From positions 1 through 5,520 of the forward strand of contig WFSM01000072.1 in assembly GCA_015485945.1 (NCBI GenBank): 5,520 bases of DNA. The letters run 5' to 3'. The position numbers and the translations under genes are program-made. A model generated the notes under the pieces. It was not told the DNA's origin. It was given only the letters and a program-made list of their open reading frames with translations, and ran no database searches. Source of the DNA: Candidatus Bipolaricaulota bacterium (GTDB taxonomy: Bacteria; Bipolaricaulota; Bipolaricaulia; UBA7950; UBA9294). Shown piece by piece: positions 1 to 5,520 of this stretch (position 1 is its first letter; every line of letters begins with the position of its first letter).

Positions 1-1214
1 CTGACTTCCCCGTGCCCGGCAAGGAGATCATCCCAACTTTTAACTGACGTTGTATCCGGGCAGCGGGCAAACGACGGCACGAGCGCGAGATAGATGCGGT
101 CAAATGTCTTGCCGGTGATAAATTCACGTGCCGCCGCGAGGCTGTCAGCAGTGTTGAACGGAAGCCACAACGCGGGAATACCGGTGTGCACGTTAGTGTA
201 CGGGTTTTGGTAATTGAAACAGTCAAACATGATCTCCCGGGGTCGCGCGCCGGCGGCGAGGTAGGCATGGTACGCGAGAACCCCGTAATCCTGCGGATGC
301 GGCAGCCTGATATCGATTACTTCAATCCCATGGGCACAGGCGAATGTCCGCACGGCCGCGGCGAACTCCACCGGGCATCCCCACTCCGACTCCGGCCGCT
401 CCTGCACCGGCAGGTCCATCCGCCATCGGGCGAGGTACTCCGCCGGCGATACCGCCCCCAGCCCTCCCACCTGCAGGTATGATCGGTTTCCGACCACGTA
501 CTGCGGCCACGGGTAATCGGGATCGATGAGAATGAGCGTGCCGCCGGGAGCGAGATTATCACGGATGAACCGCTGGTAGGCCGCCGGCAGCGTCACCAAC
601 TTGACGCGGATGAAGTTCGCGTATTTCACAAGCGCGCGGTCATGGACGGGATCGTAGTGATCGATCACCTCGATCGTATCCGCCCCCGGGGCGGCAAGAA
701 TCCGGTTCGCTAATCGCGTTCCGATCGCCGCGTACGCATTGATGTCGTCGGGATCAATCGGATGGTGATGGATCACCAGATCGAACGACGTCGTGAGGAA
801 CGGAGCCCCCAGCAACGCGGCGAGGTGGGCGGCACCGCCGTTGGGCGCGCCGATCACAATCGCGTCGTATTGGCGCGTTGGGTACTGGGAGACGCACCAC
901 TCCGGGAGGGATGCAGCGGTAAAATGATCCAACGCACGCGGCGAGCTCCCGAGAGAAATCGACATCCCCCATTCGATCCCGGCAATGCGGATCTGCGGCG
1001 GGAAGAAGTGAAGAACCCACGAGAAGATCTCGCTTCCCGGTGGGTAGCACTCAAGGATGCCATTGCCATGCCCGGTGAGCGCCGTCGCCACCTCGCGCAC
1101 AACCCGCGTCCCCGAATCGAAGCAGGCGGGAGTGATCCCTCCCCCAAATACGGGCACACTGCCACCGACGATCCCGAGCACCAGCGCTCCCAGGAGCATC
1201 GTCTGCGCCGTCAT
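1..1214 (-). CDS. Exported protein of unknown family, 3' end cut by window edge
   Basis: Reading from the ATG at 1214 the frame stays open for 404 codons to base 1, so the stop lies outside the window. I do not recognise the family. Residues about 6-24 (MLLGALVLGIVGGSVPVFGG) are hydrophobic and look like a signal peptide or membrane anchor, although no Arg or Lys precedes them. Visible segments are YDAIVIGAPNGGAAHLA (116-132), a His-rich VIHHHPIDPDD (147-157), HYDPVHDRALVKY near 188-200, LAPGGTLILIDPDYPWPQY (221-239), and ESEWGCP near 281. LAPGGTLILID resembles a late strand of Rossmann-type SAM methyltransferases, but I see no GxGxG cofactor loop, so I do not assign that activity. Codons are GC-rich and typical for a real gene. 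It follows the GDPD-like gene by 9 bases, in the same frame, so the two are probably co-transcribed. A second in-frame ATG at codon 6 is an alternative start. Confidence 0.85.
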   Translation of the reverse strand, partial: MTAQTMLLGALVLGIVGGSVPVFGGGITPACFDSGTRVVREVATALTGHGNGILECYPPGSEIFSWVLHFFPPQIRIAGIEWGMSISLGSSPRALDHFTAASLPEWCVSQYPTRQYDAIVIGAPNGGAAHLAALLGAPFLTTSFDLVIHHHPIDPDDINAYAAIGTRLANRILAAPGADTIEVIDHYDPVHDRALVKYANFIRVKLVTLPAAYQRFIRDNLAPGGTLILIDPDYPWPQYVVGNRSYLQVGGLGAVSPAEYLARWRMDLPVQERPESEWGCPVEFAAAVRTFACAHGIEVIDIRLPHPQDYGVLAYHAYLAAGARPREIMFDCFNYQNPYTNVHTGIPALWLPFNTADSLAAAREFITGKTFDRIYLALVPSFARCPDTTSVKSWDDLLAGHGEV

Positions 1215-1223
1215 TACCCGCCG

Positions 1224-1230
1224 TCACCCC
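1224..1230 (-). promoter_or_regulatory. Ribosome binding site overlapping the upstream stop codon
   Basis: The minus strand reads GGGGTGA, where the final TGA is the stop of the GDPD-like gene. Nine bases separate it from the ATG at 1214. This supports that start and suggests translational coupling. The match to the anti-Shine-Dalgarno sequence is moderate. Confidence 0.5.
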
Positions 1231-2162
1231 GTGGGCGCGCCGTACAGCTTCTGCAGAATCGGCGCTAACCGCTGGGGAAAGTCGGTATAGATCCCGGTTA
1301 CTCCCGGCATCGTCGCGAAGTACCGCAGTTGCTCAGGATCATCGTACGTCCACACGTACACCCCGAACCCGTGCGCGCTCAACTCCGCCGCGATCTTAGG
1401 AGTGATCGCGATTACACTCGGCTCGTAGCCGTCCGCGCCGAGCTTCTCCAGGTACCCGACAGGATCCGCCGGCGGCAGGATGACCAGCGCTGCGGTGGGA
1501 ATATGGGGATCGAGCTTTTTCACCTGCACCAGGATGCGGTGGTCAAACGACGACACCATCACCCAATCCACCATCCCGGTCGCGTGAATCAACGGCACCA
1601 GCTTTGCTGCGATCTGCGCCGGTGTGAGATAATCCATCGGCTTGACTTCGATATCCATCCGCCAATGGTGCGCCTTGGTGAATTCGAGCGCCTCCTTCAG
1701 GGTCGGGACCTTCACGCCGACGTACGCGCGTTGATCGGCCGGGGACACGTTCCCCGCCTTGATCTGCCCGAACGGATCGGTCTTTACAAACCATGACCCG
1801 GCATCGAGCCGTTCGATCTCCTCGAGGGTGAAGTCCTTGACCAGCCACGGTGCCCGATCGGGAAAGACCTGCTTGACGTTCGTCGTACGGGTCAGCGTTT
1901 TATCGTGCATCAGGATGAACACGCCGTCCTTGGTGATGCGGGTGTCGATCCCCCACAGGTCCGCCCCGGCCTGAAGCGCCTTTTCACCGGCGATAATCGT
2001 GTTCTGCGGCGCAATCGACGCCGCCCCGGCGTGGGCGATGTTGAGCACCGGCCGTGGCCGTGTCGCCCCGCGGGAGAAGATGTTCTCGGGCGCAGCGGCA
2101 TTGACCGTCACGGCGAGAACTACCAAGCTCAACAGAAATAAAACCGCTAATCTTCGTGACAT
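1224..2162 (-). CDS. Exported glycerophosphodiester phosphodiesterase-like protein
   Basis: This 312-residue protein has a signal peptide (MSRRLAVLFLLSLVVLAVTV, then NAAA) and a complete GDPD TIM-barrel pattern. Motifs are HAG at 44-46, PQNT at 52-55, GADLWGIDTRITKDG at 66-80, MHD at 85-87, TRTT at 91-94, DIEVKP at 170-175, VWTYDD at 270-275 and GIYTDFP at 290-296. Family enzymes hydrolyse glycerophosphodiesters to glycerol 3-phosphate and an alcohol, using two histidines and a divalent metal. Both histidines (H44, H86), D73 and E172 are present. The glutamate two residues before D73, normally a metal ligand, is Gly71, and the usual PENT motif has Gln at 53. The fold is therefore clear, but activity or metal use may differ. 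The product is probably periplasmic or surface-located. A good ribosome binding site precedes the ATG, and the next gene starts 9 bases after the stop. Confidence 0.9.
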   Translation of the reverse strand: MSRRLAVLFLLSLVVLAVTVNAAAPENIFSRGATRPRPVLNIAHAGAASIAPQNTIIAGEKALQAGADLWGIDTRITKDGVFILMHDKTLTRTTNVKQVFPDRAPWLVKDFTLEEIERLDAGSWFVKTDPFGQIKAGNVSPADQRAYVGVKVPTLKEALEFTKAHHWRMDIEVKPMDYLTPAQIAAKLVPLIHATGMVDWVMVSSFDHRILVQVKKLDPHIPTAALVILPPADPVGYLEKLGADGYEPSVIAITPKIAAELSAHGFGVYVWTYDDPEQLRYFATMPGVTGIYTDFPQRLAPILQKLYGAPTG

Positions 2163-2166
2163 ATTA

Positions 2167-2179
2167 CCTCATCCCCTTC
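2167..2179 (-). promoter_or_regulatory. Ribosome binding site of the GDPD-like gene
   Basis: The minus strand carries GAAGGGG followed by ATGAGG. The GAGG part sits four bases and the AAGGGG part ten bases before the ATG at 2162, so either could pair with 16S rRNA. The rest of the 88-base spacer (2163-2250) shows no convincing promoter or terminator. Confidence 0.6.
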
Positions 2180-2250
2180 GTAGGCAGGATACCTGAACTG
2201 TGCTCGCAAGTGGACATCCTCCCATTTCACCATCAGATTCAGGTCATCAG

Positions 2251-3117
2251 CTACTGGTGAGCAGTCGCGGTTTCTAATTGCAACAGGATCTTTGCTTCCT
2301 TCTTCGCCTCGCGGTTCCAGAATGGCCATTTCCCAATCGGCGCTGCGAGAACATAGTTAACCTGGTGGTTGATCAAGTCCGCATCGCGGATTCCGTTCAC
2401 CTTGCCGAGCATGTCGTAGGTGAACCCCCAGTACTGCGCGTACACAACGCGGTTTTCCAAGTAATCCGGCGCCAGCGACACCGCTCGCTTGAGCAGCGCT
2501 TCGCCCTTATCGGGATCACCGCCGAGGAACACCGGCAGGGTGACGAGCATCGCCCCCAGTGCGTTATCAAAGCTGGCGCCCCAGTACGTCTCATCAATCT
2601 TGATACCGCGCTCGTACAGGGCCTTCACCTTAGCTGCATCCACCAGCCCCTGGAGGGGATCGTAGTGAAACAATGCTCCCCAGTTGTTCGCTGTCCACAA
2701 CAGGGCGGCGGGATCGGTAATGTGGCTGACGGCGCTCGCAAAATTATCCTTCTCCAGCCGGGCGAACGCGGGATTGAGCCGCAAACTGCGCAGGCCGTAG
2801 CCTTCCCCCTTTGCGAACAGCTCCTTGTCGGTCGCAGTATCCCCGGGGCTGAACGTGGTAAGCTCGTAGTAACACTGGGCAAGGCGGTCGAGCACGTACG
2901 CCTGTGACTGGGTGGGGATCACGGGCAGGCTCTGTTCGTAGTATGCAATCGCCGCCCGCATCTCGTCAGGGATGAATCGCTGCGCAAACGCCGTATCCGC
3001 TCGAGCGATGAGACCTCCTGGCGATGAAGAGGTGGCGAGCACCGCCGGCGTTACCCCCGCCAGACATGTAATCACTATAGCCACAAGCAACAATCTATCG
3101 ATCCATGGGATATGCAT
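2251..3117 (-). CDS. Exported helical repeat protein, TRAP-associated TatT-like
   Basis: This is a 288-residue protein with an N-terminal signal peptide, hydrophobic over residues 9-28 and probably cleaved after AVLA28. Cys18 lacks a proper lipobox (VITC), so a lipoprotein is unlikely. The mature part is almost all helical and TPR-like: an ADTAFAQRF helix near 40, YYEQSL at 59-64, GYGLRSLRLNP at 106-116, ALLWTANNWGALF at 138-150, YWGASFDNALGAM at 178-190, and FLGGDPDKGEALLKRAVSLAP at 197-217. The order, spacing and the WxxxNWG and LGGDP-x-A/G-xxxxxRA segments remind me of TatT, the trimeric TPR-like partner of TRAP transporter binding proteins described in Treponema. That is recognition from memory, not a search. 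No TRAP permease or binding protein is visible in the window. There is no Shine-Dalgarno sequence before the ATG; the preceding spacer may hold its own promoter. Confidence 0.85.
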   Translation of the reverse strand: MHIPWIDRLLLVAIVITCLAGVTPAVLATSSSPGGLIARADTAFAQRFIPDEMRAAIAYYEQSLPVIPTQSQAYVLDRLAQCYYELTTFSPGDTATDKELFAKGEGYGLRSLRLNPAFARLEKDNFASAVSHITDPAALLWTANNWGALFHYDPLQGLVDAAKVKALYERGIKIDETYWGASFDNALGAMLVTLPVFLGGDPDKGEALLKRAVSLAPDYLENRVVYAQYWGFTYDMLGKVNGIRDADLINHQVNYVLAAPIGKWPFWNREAKKEAKILLQLETATAHQ

Positions 3118-3145
3118 ACTGTATTTTTATCACGTGCCCGGTGCG

Positions 3146-3175
3146 ATTAGCAAGTCGGGGGGGGGGCGGATGCAA
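3146..3175 (-). promoter_or_regulatory. Possible weak promoter with poly-C spacer upstream of the TatT-like gene
   Basis: On the minus strand TTGCAT (3175-3170, three of six matches to TTGACA) and GCTAAT (3151-3146, four of six to TATAAT) are separated by 18 bases, ten of which form the poly-C run. A transcript would start near 3139, about 20 bases before the ATG at 3117. A second weak pair, TTGCTA (3153-3148) and TAAAAA (3129-3124), also spaced by 18, would give a nearly leaderless message, which would suit the absence of a ribosome binding site. Both are weak matches. Confidence 0.25.
3157..3166. repeat. Homopolymer run of ten G (ten C on the coding strand)
   Basis: Ten consecutive G occur on the plus strand in the 87-base spacer between the PorV-like and TatT-like genes. 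It is the only homopolymer of this length that I see in the window. Such runs slip easily in replication and in sequencing. Confidence 0.95.
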
Positions 3176-3204
3176 GCGCGGACGGGTTATCGAGCACTTC
3201 TAGG

Positions 3205-4170
3205 TTACGGCAGGATCCGGTGGAAGACCCATATCAGTCTCCCGAAGTTGACACCCGAGAAATTGACTGTCAAAGCAACACGGTGAGTACCGGGCATGTG
3301 TGTCCCAGTAACATACGCATAGTCAAAACTGAACCCCTGCACATCGAGCCCCAACCCGAACGTCAGTGCGATCCCGCCGGGCCGGTTGTACGCCCCACCA
3401 CGCAGGGCGAACATCGGCACCGGCTTATATTCCATCCCGAAGTGGACGACTCCCGCTGAAGTGGCATCAAGCGCTACGGTAACGATATGAACCAGCGTGG
3501 TGATGCCGCCAATGCGGACATCGACCCCCAGAGAATCGGAGTGGTTGGCGTAATGCACCGTTCCGAACAGGTTGGATACGCTTACCCCAAGCGCGCTATC
3601 GGTCATCACGAGCGGACCAAAGCCGAAATCGGGAAGCCGCATGCGGTAGGCAAGATCAACAGCAAATCCGGATCCGCTCGCCGGTCCGTCAGTTACGGTC
3701 AGATACTTGAGCCGCCCGCCGACCGAAAACGCAATCGGCAGCCGGGGAATAAACGGGATGCCCTGCGGCGACAGGCCAAACCCCAGCACAACCGCGGTGT
3801 TACCGTATGTAAGCATCTTCGTTTTTTTGCCGGACGAGTCATATCCTTGAATGCCACCCGAGCTGAGTGTGAACACCCCGAGCCCCCAATTAGGCAGAGT
3901 AAGATCGAAGGCGCCGTAGTTCAGTAGTCCCGGCTGCATTGTGTAGAACGAATTCATCGCAATCCCGGTCAACGACGTCAGCCCAGCGGGGTTGTTGTAC
4001 AACGTCTCGGCCCCACTCACGCTGGCGACGCCGGCTCCGCCCATCCCGATCGTACGCACCCCGGGCACGATGTCCAGCACCGACAGAGCGGGTGCGGGTG
4101 CCCCCGCCAGCGCCACGCTCACCAGCCCAATAACGAGCACGCTGAATATGATTATCGTTTTCACAGTCAT
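3205..4170 (-). CDS. PorV/UPF0164-like outer-membrane beta-barrel protein
   Basis: This 321-residue protein has a signal peptide (hydrophobic 5-22, ending VALAG). It then shows the hallmark of the PorV/PorQ/UPF0164 group: VPGVRTIGMGGAGVASVSGA at 35-54, followed by ETLYNNPAGL at 55-64. The rest alternates in beta-barrel fashion with aromatic strand ends and many glycines. A typical closing strand RVALTVNF ends at Phe304, followed by 17 further residues. PorV in type IX secretion is an outer-membrane shuttle for cargo with a C-terminal sorting domain; other members of this group are uncharacterised. The length suits UPF0164 better than Bacteroidetes PorV. The gene starts 6 bases after the stop of the PKD gene, in the same frame. 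ATG 4170 lies only one base from the G-run; the GTG at 4164 (codon 3) would have about 7 bases of spacing and is a plausible alternative start. Confidence 0.88.
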   Translation of the reverse strand: MTVKTIIIFSVLVIGLVSVALAGAPAPALSVLDIVPGVRTIGMGGAGVASVSGAETLYNNPAGLTSLTGIAMNSFYTMQPGLLNYGAFDLTLPNWGLGVFTLSSGGIQGYDSSGKKTKMLTYGNTAVVLGFGLSPQGIPFIPRLPIAFSVGGRLKYLTVTDGPASGSGFAVDLAYRMRLPDFGFGPLVMTDSALGVSVSNLFGTVHYANHSDSLGVDVRIGGITTLVHIVTVALDATSAGVVHFGMEYKPVPMFALRGGAYNRPGGIALTFGLGLDVQGFSFDYAYVTGTHMPGTHRVALTVNFSGVNFGRLIWVFHRILP

Positions 4171-4178
4171 TCCCCCTT
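4171..4178 (-). promoter_or_regulatory. Ribosome binding site overlapping the PKD gene stop
   Basis: The minus strand reads AAGGGGGA between and partly within the TAA stop (4179-4177) and the ATG at 4170. The overlap of stop and ribosome binding site suggests translational coupling of the PKD gene and the PorV-like gene. The short distance to ATG favours considering the GTG two codons downstream as the start. Confidence 0.6.
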
Positions 4179-5520
4179 ACCGTTGGATCAATAGCTTGAA
4201 TATCGCTGAGTGGATTTCCTTCCCCGTCGCATCCTTGGCTGTTATCATGTAAAAGTAAAGCCCATTGGGTAGCGTATTTCCGGCGGTTGTAGTGAGATCC
4301 CAGCTGTAGGTGGACGCACCTGCAGTGAGGGCATGCTCGTACACCAAATTGCCGGCGATGTCATACACGTAGATCGTCGGTGCGGTTGTTCCGGTCAGCA
4401 GGGTGTAGGAAATCGTCGCCCGCGTCGCTGCGGGGTTAGGATAGGCGTAAGTAGGAATGTCAACCCCACTTGGCAGCACAAGCACTTGATGCGTTACGGA
4501 TGAAGTTTTCTCATCACTGGACGTCACCGTCAGCTTAACTTGGTAGGTACCGGGCTGGCTGTACGTATGCGAGGGGGTTTGCTCAGTCGAGCTTCCACCA
4601 TCGCCGAAGTCCCAACTCCATGCGGTTATTTTTGCATTGCCACTAATGGTTGATGTATCGGTAAACGTGATAGCTTCATTTACATGCGGCAAACTCGGTG
4701 AGTAAATAAAATCAGCTGTAGGCGTAGGAACCCACCCAGCAGCTGGAGCAGTCACTTTTATCTGATGGGTTACCGTTCCCGTTTTACCGTTATCAGCTGT
4801 CACTGTCAGCGTAACCTGGTAGGTACCGGCCTGGCTATACGTATGGGTAGGGTTATGCTTAATCGAGCTTTCACCATCCCCGAAGTCCCAACTCCATTTG
4901 GTTATTTTTGCATCACCGCCAATGGTTGATGTATCGGTAAACTGGATAAGTTCATCAGCGTGTGGCGAACTCGGCGAATAGGTAAACTCAGCAGTAGGAG
5001 TAGGGACCACCACTGTAATTGTGTGGGTAACTTTGCTCGTTTGATTGTCGTCGTTGGTAACGGTGAGGGACACAGTGTAGGTACCCGCAGTCTTGTATGT
5101 ATGGGTCGGATTTTGGTCGGTAGCGCTAGTGCCATCCCCAAAGTTCCAATCCCACTTAGTGATCTTTGTACCTGCTGGTGTCGTTGATTTGTCTGCAAAC
5201 GTCACATTCTCTCCCACCAGCGGGGTCGTGGGTAACCAGGAAAACCCCGCTACTGGTGGAGGTAGTTTTACGGTAAACGTCTTCTCCTTAGAACCAGCAA
5301 GTCCATAGGTGTCGGTGACGGTGAGTTTCACCCACACTGCCCCTCCGTTAACGAACGTGTGCGTAATCGGATGACCAACCGGGGTTCCTGTACCGGTTTT
5401 TGTTGTCCCATCGCTGAACGTCCACGTGTAGCCCGCAATCTTATCACCATCCGGGTCACTGACGTTCTTAGCCGTGAACGTGATCGCCGTCTTATAGGTA
5501 AGGTTAGTATCTGGTGTGTA
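4177..5520 (-). CDS. PKD-repeat surface protein with FlgD/T9SS-like C-terminal domain, 5' end outside window
   Basis: The frame is open from the window edge (codon starts at 5520) to the TAA at 4179-4177, giving 447 residues of a longer protein. The GTG at 5337 is internal and not a start, because PKD sequence continues upstream of it. Counting from the edge, partial PKD1 covers about 1-87 (core YTWTFSDGT at 31-39), PKD2 88-172 (WDWNFGDG at 123-130), PKD3 173-264 (WSWDFGDG at 209-216) and PKD4 265-350 (WSWDFGDG at 301-308). Each has a later HTY or HTF and a V-x-LTV strand. Residues 358-447 form an Ig-like domain: AYPNP at 359-363, YDIAGNLV at 386-393, LPNGLYFYMI at 417-426, and a KLLIQR end. 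This matches FlgD Ig-like or type IX sorting domains, which I cannot separate by eye. PKD domains are extracellular spacers or carbohydrate/protein-binding modules. The N-terminal functional part is missing. Bases are less GC-rich than in the other genes. Confidence 0.92.
   Translation of the reverse strand, partial: YTPDTNLTYKTAITFTAKNVSDPDGDKIAGYTWTFSDGTTKTGTGTPVGHPITHTFVNGGAVWVKLTVTDTYGLAGSKEKTFTVKLPPPVAGFSWLPTTPLVGENVTFADKSTTPAGTKITKWDWNFGDGTSATDQNPTHTYKTAGTYTVSLTVTNDDNQTSKVTHTITVVVPTPTAEFTYSPSSPHADELIQFTDTSTIGGDAKITKWSWDFGDGESSIKHNPTHTYSQAGTYQVTLTVTADNGKTGTVTHQIKVTAPAAGWVPTPTADFIYSPSLPHVNEAITFTDTSTISGNAKITAWSWDFGDGGSSTEQTPSHTYSQPGTYQVKLTVTSSDEKTSSVTHQVLVLPSGVDIPTYAYPNPAATRATISYTLLTGTTAPTIYVYDIAGNLVYEHALTAGASTYSWDLTTTAGNTLPNGLYFYMITAKDATGKEIHSAIFKLLIQR
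4477..5004 (-). repeat. Tandem duplication encoding PKD3 and PKD4, 276-base period
   Basis: The copy at 5004-4729 and the copy at 4728 to about 4477 align with a constant offset of 276 bases (92 codons). Identical blocks include 4604-4621 with 4880-4897, 4624-4637 with 4900-4913, and a 22-base block at 4645-4666 with 4921-4942. Similarity continues across the GTYQV-x-LTV part. PKD2 is much more divergent in DNA. Confidence 0.85.

Noticed and set aside
762..1268. 168-codon open frame on the plus strand
   Set aside because: Its product is rich in Arg, Pro and His without any domain, as expected for the complement of a GC-rich gene. The minus-strand frame is open for the whole 1214 bases.
2191..2244. 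Seven-base inverted repeat (2191-2197 with 2238-2244)
   Set aside because: The arms are short, the loop is 40 bases, and no T-run follows, so it is not supported as a terminator or operator.
2147..2329. 60-codon minus-strand frame crossing the 88-base spacer
   Set aside because: It overlaps the ends of two supported genes in another frame and shows no ribosome binding site or recognisable motif.
2278..2907. 209-codon open frame on the plus strand
   Set aside because: It lies wholly antisense to the TatT-like gene, whose protein shows a signal peptide and family-like pattern. The plus-strand product has no recognisable motif and is expected in GC-rich antisense.
4477..5004. Regular repeats that might suggest a CRISPR array
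   Set aside because: The repeats are in frame, 276 bases apart, only two in number, and encode PKD domains.
5335..5337. GTG as the start of the PKD gene
   Set aside because: The frame is open upstream to the window edge and encodes the first half of a PKD domain (YTWTFSDGT), so the GTG is internal.

Overview
The window appears to come from the chromosome of a Gram-negative (diderm) bacterium. All five real genes lie on the minus strand, so transcription runs from base 5520 toward base 1. Each product starts with a signal peptide or a hydrophobic export-like segment, except the first gene in transcription order, whose start is outside the window. One product looks like an outer-membrane beta-barrel. 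The lineage cannot be fixed from sequence alone. A GC-rich genome, PKD-repeat surface proteins with a FlgD/T9SS-like C-terminal domain, and a PorV/UPF0164-type barrel fit several poorly cultured phyla; Bipolaricaulota is one guess, not a conclusion.

Layout in transcription order. (1) 5520-4177: 3' part of a surface or secreted protein with four PKD domains and a C-terminal Ig-like domain of FlgD / type IX sorting-signal style. (2) 4170-3205: PorV/UPF0164-like outer-membrane protein starting 6 bases after gene 1 stops. (3) An 87-base spacer with a run of ten C on the coding strand, inside a weak promoter-like arrangement. (4) 3117-2251: exported helical repeat protein resembling the TatT family of TRAP-transporter-associated proteins. 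(5) An 88-base spacer with a good ribosome binding site at its end. (6) 2162-1224: exported glycerophosphodiester phosphodiesterase-like protein in which a metal-binding glutamate appears replaced. (7) 1214 to beyond base 1: a long exported-looking protein of unknown family, open for 404 codons and truncated by the window edge.

The common theme is the cell envelope. The tightest link is between the PKD protein and the PorV-like barrel: in type IX secretion PorV receives cargo carrying a C-terminal sorting domain, so this pair may be cargo plus its own barrel. The GDPD-like protein and the unknown protein form a second tight pair with 9 bases between them, and may act together outside the cytoplasm. 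No RNA genes, insertion sequences, CRISPR arrays or convincing intrinsic terminators were seen.
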